The translations under genes and the position numbers were made by a program. From NCBI RefSeq assembly GCF_002738225.1, contig NZ_PEBQ01000177.1, positions 1 to 64,000 on the forward strand: a DNA stretch of 64,000 nt, read 5' to 3'. The DNA is from Acetobacter pomorum. GTDB taxonomy: Bacteria; Pseudomonadota; Alphaproteobacteria; Acetobacterales; Acetobacteraceae. Below, piece by piece: positions 58,803-64,000 of the stretch. Each line of letters begins with the position of its first letter. Position 1 is the first letter of the stretch. The notes beneath the pieces are model-generated. The model saw only the letters and a list, made by a program, of their open reading frames with translations, was not told the DNA's origin and did not search any database.

Positions 58803-60581
58803 ATGGTGCTCCAGAACATTATTTTTCCGGCTCTTCAGTCTGTTATTCCTGAAGAGCTATATTTTCGGGCCTTGAATGAAAAGGTAGAACTCTTTCGTGC
58901 AGCGCCGGAAACACTTTCCTTTCATGCTGGTGGGCGTGCTGCCTTTGATACATATTTTAATGCCATAACCATTGAACGGTGGCGTGAACTTTGCGCTATT
59001 GAAAGCCTGAACCTGACATTGGAAGGCAAAGGCAAATTTATTGTGCGCTTTGGCCTGCATCAGCTTGGCCTGCCGCACCGCTGGTTGTTTGAACAAACCG
59101 TGGAATTGAAAGAGGGTTCCCCTGTTTGTCTGGATCTGCCTTTCTGGCCAGATCTGGAACGTGGTCTGCTTTATATGTGGGTTGAAGCGCTGGAAGATGG
59201 CTATCTGCGCGGTGGCAATGTTTTTACCACGCAACAGCCTGTGCGCGATGTGCGCATGGCTATTGTCATTACGCATTTCAATCGCAAACCTCACTTGCTT
59301 CCAGCCCTGCAAAAACTTGAATCTGGCCTGAGCAACGCACCACAATGGAAAGACCGGGTACGTGTTATTGTGGTGGATAATTCACAGAATGTTACGCCGG
59401 ATGAGGCTGGTAACGCACTGGTTATTCCCAACCGTAATCTGGGTGGTGCGGGTGGTTTTACCCGTGGTCTCCTTTACGCCAAGGACCACGGCTTTACCCA
59501 CTGCCTGTTTATGGATGATGATGCCAGTTGTGACTTTGAAGCCGTCTGCCGTGCCTATATGCTGCTCAGCTATTGCACGGAAGAACGTGCAGCCATTGTA
59601 GGCAGCCAACTGCGTGAAACCGTGCCATGGCAGCTGCATGAAGCCGGGGCGCGGTTTGTAAAAGGCCGCTGGATTGCCCGCAAGCATATGCTGGACATGC
59701 GCGATGTGCATCATCTTCTGCTTGCAGAAATGGATGATTCCGCCCCCAACTATGGGGGTTGGTGGTTCTTTGCTTTCCCCATTTCCGCTGTGCGTCACTT
59801 CCCCTACCCCTTCTTTGTGCGTGGGGATGATGCTGAGTTCTCACTCCAGAACGCATTCCCGCTGGTTACCATGAACGGCATCTGCTCCATGGCAGAAGAC
59901 TTCAGTGTCAAGGAAAGTCCCATGACACGCTATCTGGGCCTGCGTGCCACCATGGTGCTGATGATGCTGAACGGGGAAGAAAAATCCAAAGCTTATCTGG
60001 ATGTTTTTCTGGTCTGGTTCCGTGGCGTTCTGTTCTCCTACAATTATGCCAGCGCCAAGGCCCTGATCATGGCCATGAAGCACGTTATGGAAGGACCGGA
60101 ATTTTTTATCCACAACATGGATATGGCCAGTGTACGGGCCCAGATTGGCGCCCTGACACCCAGTGAAAAAATGGTACCGTATGACCTGAAAGACGTAGAG
60201 GTGCTGCACCATCATCATCATGATGGACGTTTGCGCCGCCTTGTCAGGCTTATCACCTTAAATGGCACACTTCTGCCGACTGTTTTGATGCGTGATGATG
60301 TGCGCTTTCAGTTTAAAGACTTTAACGCAGCCTTCCGCGATATTTTCCGCTTTAAGCATGTGCTCTATTATCATGAAGCAACACGCACCGGATATGTGGC
60401 AACCCAGAACAGAAAGCTCTTTTTTGAACTGTGGAAAGAAGGTTTGGCCGTATGTGCGCAATTTGTGCGTGCCATGCCAGCCTTACAGCAGGCTTATGTT
60501 CAGGCATTGCCCGATATGACAACAGAAGCGTTCTGGCGCCAAGTTTACAAAAATGAACTGGAACCAGAAAAACAAAACTAA
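58803..60581 (+). CDS. GlfT2-like galactofuranosyltransferase
   Basis: 592 residues. An N-terminal beta-rich domain (about 1-155) precedes a GT-A domain with 'IVITHFNRKPHLLPALQKL', 'VVDNSQN', 'NRNLGGAGGFTRGL' and the metal-binding 'MDDDAS'. The later 'GGWWFFAFP' and 'FVRGDDAEFSLQ' correspond to acceptor-site motifs in the mycobacterial GlfT2, which builds galactan from UDP-galactofuranose. A natural five-His run lies in 'EVLHHHHHDGR'. I chose the ATG at 58803, with AAAGGA eight bases upstream; the one at 58758 has none. glf is 2.4 kb downstream, supporting the assignment. Confidence 0.85.
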   Translation: MVLQNIIFPALQSVIPEELYFRALNEKVELFRAAPETLSFHAGGRAAFDTYFNAITIERWRELCAIESLNLTLEGKGKFIVRFGLHQLGLPHRWLFEQTVELKEGSPVCLDLPFWPDLERGLLYMWVEALEDGYLRGGNVFTTQQPVRDVRMAIVITHFNRKPHLLPALQKLESGLSNAPQWKDRVRVIVVDNSQNVTPDEAGNALVIPNRNLGGAGGFTRGLLYAKDHGFTHCLFMDDDASCDFEAVCRAYMLLSYCTEERAAIVGSQLRETVPWQLHEAGARFVKGRWIARKHMLDMRDVHHLLLAEMDDSAPNYGGWWFFAFPISAVRHFPYPFFVRGDDAEFSLQNAFPLVTMNGICSMAEDFSVKESPMTRYLGLRATMVLMMLNGEEKSKAYLDVFLVWFRGVLFSYNYASAKALIMAMKHVMEGPEFFIHNMDMASVRAQIGALTPSEKMVPYDLKDVEVLHHHHHDGRLRRLVRLITLNGTLLPTVLMRDDVRFQFKDFNAAFRDIFRFKHVLYYHEATRTGYVATQNRKLFFELWKEGLAVCAQFVRAMPALQQAYVQALPDMTTEAFWRQVYKNELEPEKQN

Positions 60582-60611
60582 AGTTTTAAAAACTCATTTG
60601 TAGCCATTATT

Positions 60612-60646
60612 AAAAAAGCCCGGCAAAAATATGCCGGGCTTTTTTA
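60612..60646. terminator. Bidirectional terminator after the GlfT2-like gene
   Basis: AAAAAAGCCCGGC-aaaaatat-GCCGGGCTTTTTT. The stem is perfect and lies 31 bases past the stop and 4 bases beyond the end of the convergent membrane protein gene. Confidence 0.94.
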
Positions 60647-60649
60647 TTA

Positions 60650-62824
60650 TCAGATATTTTGCAGAATAAGATGTAATCTACGTTCTCTCTTCAATCGCCA
60701 TACAAAAACAATTAACCCCAACACACCCACAGGCACACACACCAAAGCCAATGGCCATGTATGTGGAAAATAGGAAACAACAAGCTTGCCAGAACATCCT
60801 GCAGGCACATCAACCTGCACCAGAACATCCTGAAAACCTGTTACATTTACTTTGCAGTTTAGACCATGCGCCCTATACCCCGGCCACCATTGACGGGATA
60901 AAACCATCTGCACTGGTGCTGTATGCGCTGGCACTGAAAATACCATAGTATTTGCGGTTTCATGCTCTACCGTTACAGCGGTGTTTGTAGAATATGCCAG
61001 ATTGGATGGATATGTTTTAAGTGTGGAAAGATACAATAGCCCTGATTGCGCCGTAGCAACCTTACGATAGCCACAGGTTAGAACATCATGATGATATTTA
61101 CTATAGGTTTCTGAAGAAACAACAATGCTACTGACGGCAAACAGATCAAACAAGCAAGGATTGCCCGGCAGCATAACTGCTGATGCCAGTTTGGGAATAA
61201 TATCATCCGGCTTAAAAATGGTGTGCGATGTCTCATGCGTTAAAATGGCATCTGTATATATCTGCCCATTTGGAGAATATCCATTAAGTGTCCGAATATT
61301 GTAATATCCAAACAGGCTGGATTGCAGATCCGCCACTTCCTGCGGATGTTCTTTGCCCCAATGCACAAACGAAAGAAGATTGCCCTGAAAGTTGACATTT
61401 GCAGGCACAGTAACATGAGATGGCAGTACACTAACTGGCAAATAAATCCTGCCTAAAGAGGGCATACTGGCAAGCATCAACAATAATGAAAATGCAGGAA
61501 CAACAGCAGGCACCACAATACCTATATCTGCTGAGGAAACCTGCTTTTTTCTGGCATATAGAAACCATACACCAACAAGAGCACAGCTTGCCAAAAACTC
61601 CAGACCCACAACCTTGGGCCGTTCAAACACATTTTTAGAAGCTGAAATAACAAAAACCAGCGCCACAATACTCAAAAATATGTTTTGACGCAGAGAACTT
61701 TCGACAATGTCTTTTTTGGAAAAAACGTAAAATGTTGCAATTGTTGCAAACACAGAAACATAAGGCACAAACCGTAAAGGCCAACGCAAAATACCCATTT
61801 GTGAAGGCATAAGCGCCAAGGCTGTTGTGATGCCCAAAATAACAAAACAGGCCGTAAGCACCCGATCCCGCAACGAAAAACGAAAGAATAGTGCAACAGG
61901 CAATGCAAAAAGTGTGGAAAACCCAACAGGTATGAAAACAGATTTATAACCACCAAAATAATTCATGAATTCATAATATGTTGGAGAAAAGGTCACCAAC
62001 AATTGGGAAAGACTGGGGACCATAAAGTTATCTGCATTTTCCCACCCTGTTGCACGGTTCAGCAAGGGATGCAAAAAGACATATTCCGAATACACAGGAA
62101 TGGCGGCTATTCCGGCAAGAAACAATGGCACGCAACGCCGGAAAACAACTTGAAACGAATCTTTATATGCCAAATCTACGCAGCTAAAACCCGCTACAAC
62201 AGCAAGATAACCAATAAACCCATGTGGCCAGCCAGATGCCAGAAGTATAAGCGTTGCTGCAAAGTTAGATACCACTGCCCCAATGGTCATACGCTGGCGC
62301 AGCAAACAATATGTTGCAATAGCCAGCAAAGACCATGCATGCCCGTTGGCTGCGTTCCACCACGGGCCAGCATATTGGTATAAAAATACCGGATTGATTG
62401 CGATGGAAAACCCAAGCAACAAAGAAATATCGCGCGATATTTCTAAACTCCGCCCAATAATGTACCCTGAAATACAGCAGATAAAAACATTGCAGACAGC
62501 ATAGAACCACCCAGTAATGAGTGGATTGGTTGAAAGGCATGTTAGCAAAGATGCCAGAATATTTTGCGGCGCAAAAATACCACGCTGCAACTCAACCATA
62601 GCGTTATCACCAATAAAAATATTTTTGGTGATGAAAGGAATTTCACCCGATAGCCATGCTTGCCCATACTGGCGCAGAAACCCCAGATATTCGTTCTGGG
62701 AATCATCTATCGTGAAAAATGAGGGGAAGCGAACCTCACACACCCCCACCACAAAACATGACACCAGCAAAGCGTACAAAATGGCCAGGAAACCATTTTT
62801 GACGAAACTATCAGTTTTTAACAT
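60650..62824 (-). CDS. YfhO-like polytopic membrane protein
   Basis: About 724 residues with 12 or more TM helices, mostly in the first 480, and a soluble C-terminal domain followed by one last TM and a basic tail. The end pattern 'LSRQWWPGYRAHGLNCKVN... VDVPAGCSGKLVVSYFP' (key WWPGY and PAG) matches the YfhO family of GT-C-like glycosyltransferases. An Asp pair ('FTIDDSQNEY') after TM1 is where GT-C enzymes have their catalytic acid. Lower GC than neighbours is visible (many A/T-rich codons), a hint of transfer. The ATG at 62824 is chosen; a TTG at 62863 is possible. Confidence 0.78.
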   Translation of the reverse strand: MLKTDSFVKNGFLAILYALLVSCFVVGVCEVRFPSFFTIDDSQNEYLGFLRQYGQAWLSGEIPFITKNIFIGDNAMVELQRGIFAPQNILASLLTCLSTNPLITGWFYAVCNVFICCISGYIIGRSLEISRDISLLLGFSIAINPVFLYQYAGPWWNAANGHAWSLLAIATYCLLRQRMTIGAVVSNFAATLILLASGWPHGFIGYLAVVAGFSCVDLAYKDSFQVVFRRCVPLFLAGIAAIPVYSEYVFLHPLLNRATGWENADNFMVPSLSQLLVTFSPTYYEFMNYFGGYKSVFIPVGFSTLFALPVALFFRFSLRDRVLTACFVILGITTALALMPSQMGILRWPLRFVPYVSVFATIATFYVFSKKDIVESSLRQNIFLSIVALVFVISASKNVFERPKVVGLEFLASCALVGVWFLYARKKQVSSADIGIVVPAVVPAFSLLLMLASMPSLGRIYLPVSVLPSHVTVPANVNFQGNLLSFVHWGKEHPQEVADLQSSLFGYYNIRTLNGYSPNGQIYTDAILTHETSHTIFKPDDIIPKLASAVMLPGNPCLFDLFAVSSIVVSSETYSKYHHDVLTCGYRKVATAQSGLLYLSTLKTYPSNLAYSTNTAVTVEHETANTMVFSVPAHTAPVQMVLSRQWWPGYRAHGLNCKVNVTGFQDVLVQVDVPAGCSGKLVVSYFPHTWPLALVCVPVGVLGLIVFVWRLKRERRLHLILQNI

Positions 62825-62915
62825 ATCAGCCCAAAAAAAATGGAATGCCTTCTCCTTTTTCAACAGAAAGCGCAGGGATTATCAATAAAAACTGAATAAA
62901 ATTTACGAAAACACA

Positions 62916-62950
62916 TAAAAAATACCCATACAAATATATTGCATGGGTAT
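62916..62950 (-). terminator. Intrinsic terminator after glf
   Basis: On the minus strand ATACCCAT(G)CAA-tata-TTG(T)ATGGGTAT then TTTTTTATG: an 11-bp stem with one G:T pair, about 28 bases past the glf stop. It separates glf from the membrane protein gene. Confidence 0.82.
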
Positions 62951-62977
62951 CTTATAAAATATTACGAAAAATAACTC

Positions 62978-64000
62978 TCAGGCAGGATCAACAAAAAAAG
63001 CCGGCAGTGAAAGTTCCGATGCCTGCAATGCCGTATCAATCACATCGCACGCGGCCAAGGCTTCCTTAATGGTTACGTCCATATCCAGGTAACGGTATGT
63101 ACCCAAACGCCCCATAAAGGAGACGCCTTTTTCCGCACGCGCCAGATCAATATAGCTTTCGAGCATCTTCTTTTCATTCACCAGCCGAATGGGGTAGTAG
63201 GGAATATCATTTTCCCCTGCCAGACGGCTATATTCCCGAAAACAGACGGTTTTGGAGAACTTATCCTGTTCCCATGGGGCAAAGTGCTTGTGCTCGGAAA
63301 TGCGGGTGTAAGGCACTTCTTCATTACAGTAGTTGATAACAGCAGTGCCCTGATGGTCTCCTTCATCTACAAAACGCTCAAAATCCAGCGTTCTGTAGCC
63401 CAACCGGCCAAGACGAAAGCCAAAATACCGATCAATCGGGCCTGTATAGAAAACGTGCTGGAAATCTTCTTTCAGGCTCTCAAACGAGCAGCCTAACCGC
63501 ACATCAATACCATCAACATTCAGGATATTCTGCACAATAGCAGTGTATCCTTCTTCGGGCATACCCTGATATGGATGGTTGAAATAGTTATCATCATAGT
63601 TAAAGCGCAATGGCAGACGCTTGAGAATGGAAGCCGGAAGCTGCGTAGGCTCCAGCCCCCACTGTTTGCGCGTATATCCGTAAAAAAACGCCCGATACAA
63701 TTCCGGGCCAATCATACTAAGGGCCTGCTCTTCAAAGGACTGCGGGTTTGTAATGCTTTTATCTGCCTTGCTTTCAATAAAAGCACGCGCTTCCTTCGGC
63801 CCCATTGTGGTCCCGAAAAACTGGTTAATGGTCAGCAGATTAACGGGCAATGTATAAACATGCGCGTTAGAAATGGCTTTTACACGGTTTACATAAGGCT
63901 TGAACGTTCCAAATTTTTGCACATAGGCCCATGTCCGCTCATCCGCAGTATGAAAAATATGTGGTCCATATTTATGCACCATAACGCCAGTTTCAGCATC
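62978..64000 (-). CDS. glf: UDP-galactopyranose mutase (5' end off the window)
   Basis: The C-terminal 340 residues of Glf, which turns UDP-galactopyranose into UDP-galactofuranose with reduced FAD. 'HKYGPHIFHTADERTWAYV' is the flavin-adjacent signature, followed by 'YTRKQWGLEPTQLPASILKRLPLRFNYDDNYF' (key WGL and RxPxR) and 'ARAEKGVSFMGRLGTYRYLDMD' near the end. The N-terminal FAD-binding segment lies beyond the right edge, so the gene is incomplete here, not broken. It supplies the donor for the GlfT2-like transferase. Confidence 0.95.
   Translation of the reverse strand, partial: DAETGVMVHKYGPHIFHTADERTWAYVQKFGTFKPYVNRVKAISNAHVYTLPVNLLTINQFFGTTMGPKEARAFIESKADKSITNPQSFEEQALSMIGPELYRAFFYGYTRKQWGLEPTQLPASILKRLPLRFNYDDNYFNHPYQGMPEEGYTAIVQNILNVDGIDVRLGCSFESLKEDFQHVFYTGPIDRYFGFRLGRLGYRTLDFERFVDEGDHQGTAVINYCNEEVPYTRISEHKHFAPWEQDKFSKTVCFREYSRLAGENDIPYYPIRLVNEKKMLESYIDLARAEKGVSFMGRLGTYRYLDMDVTIKEALAACDVIDTALQASELSLPAFFVDPA

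Noticed and set aside
58541..58852. A small ORF in the gap before the GlfT2-like gene
   Set aside because: No ribosome binding site, no family resemblance, and it overlaps the true gene out of frame.
60189..60260. An engineered histidine tag in the GlfT2-like gene
   Set aside because: It is internal, five residues long, uses CAC/CAT codons in the native context, and there is no vector sequence.

Overview
The window is a compact, mostly housekeeping stretch of an alphaproteobacterial chromosome. Most features point to the acetic acid bacteria (Acetobacteraceae), probably Acetobacter. The pointers are the yceD-rpmF-plsX-fabH-ihfA-merR order, a dusB-ntrB-ntrC-ntrY-ntrX-hfq-hflX block, a fused IspDF, and ATP12, COQ9 and NDUFAF6-like proteins typical of the lineage related to mitochondria. 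The genus is inferred from gene content and moderate GC; no rRNA is present to confirm it. I found no tRNA, rRNA, CRISPR array, insertion sequence or prophage.

Left part (1-9.3 kb, mostly minus strand): a lipid/ribosome block (yceD, rpmF, plsX, fabH, ihfA and a MerR-type regulator whose C-terminus carries a hexanucleotide Pro-Glu repeat running off the left edge). bamE follows on the plus strand. Next is a tight minus-strand operon def-coq9-marR-response regulator-histidine kinase, then rpsU with two terminators.

9.3-24 kb (minus strand): leuCDB (leucine synthesis); rplS-trmD-rimM-rpsP-ffh (ribosome and signal recognition particle); an LTXXQ periplasmic protein; and ubiA-lolA-rarA-rluC-asmA-atp12, which looks like one long operon.

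24-43.6 kb: rsmE and gshA (plus); an MFS exporter whose stop codon is the loop of a terminator; the yfgM-bamB-der block (minus); a plus-strand GT9-GT4-asnB glycan operon; ygfZ-hisI; lpxB; a SulP transporter; msrQ without msrP; a beta-hydroxyacid dehydrogenase; an NDUFAF6-like protein; and sodB.

43.6-64 kb: clpB behind a heat-shock-type promoter; a Nudix hydrolase; hflX, hfq and the two nitrogen-type two-component systems NtrYX and NtrBC; dusB; ispDF; a polyprenyl-phosphate type GT2. The right end is a probable galactofuranose locus: a GlfT2-like transferase, a YfhO-like membrane protein and UDP-galactopyranose mutase (cut by the right edge).

The most interesting points are that NtrC as well as NtrX lacks the GAFTGA sigma-54 contact motif, the possible unstable repeat in the MerR protein, the galactofuranose locus, the GT9-GT4-asnB operon, and several long inverted repeats with no obvious terminator function. 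I did not find a clearly new defence or mobile system.
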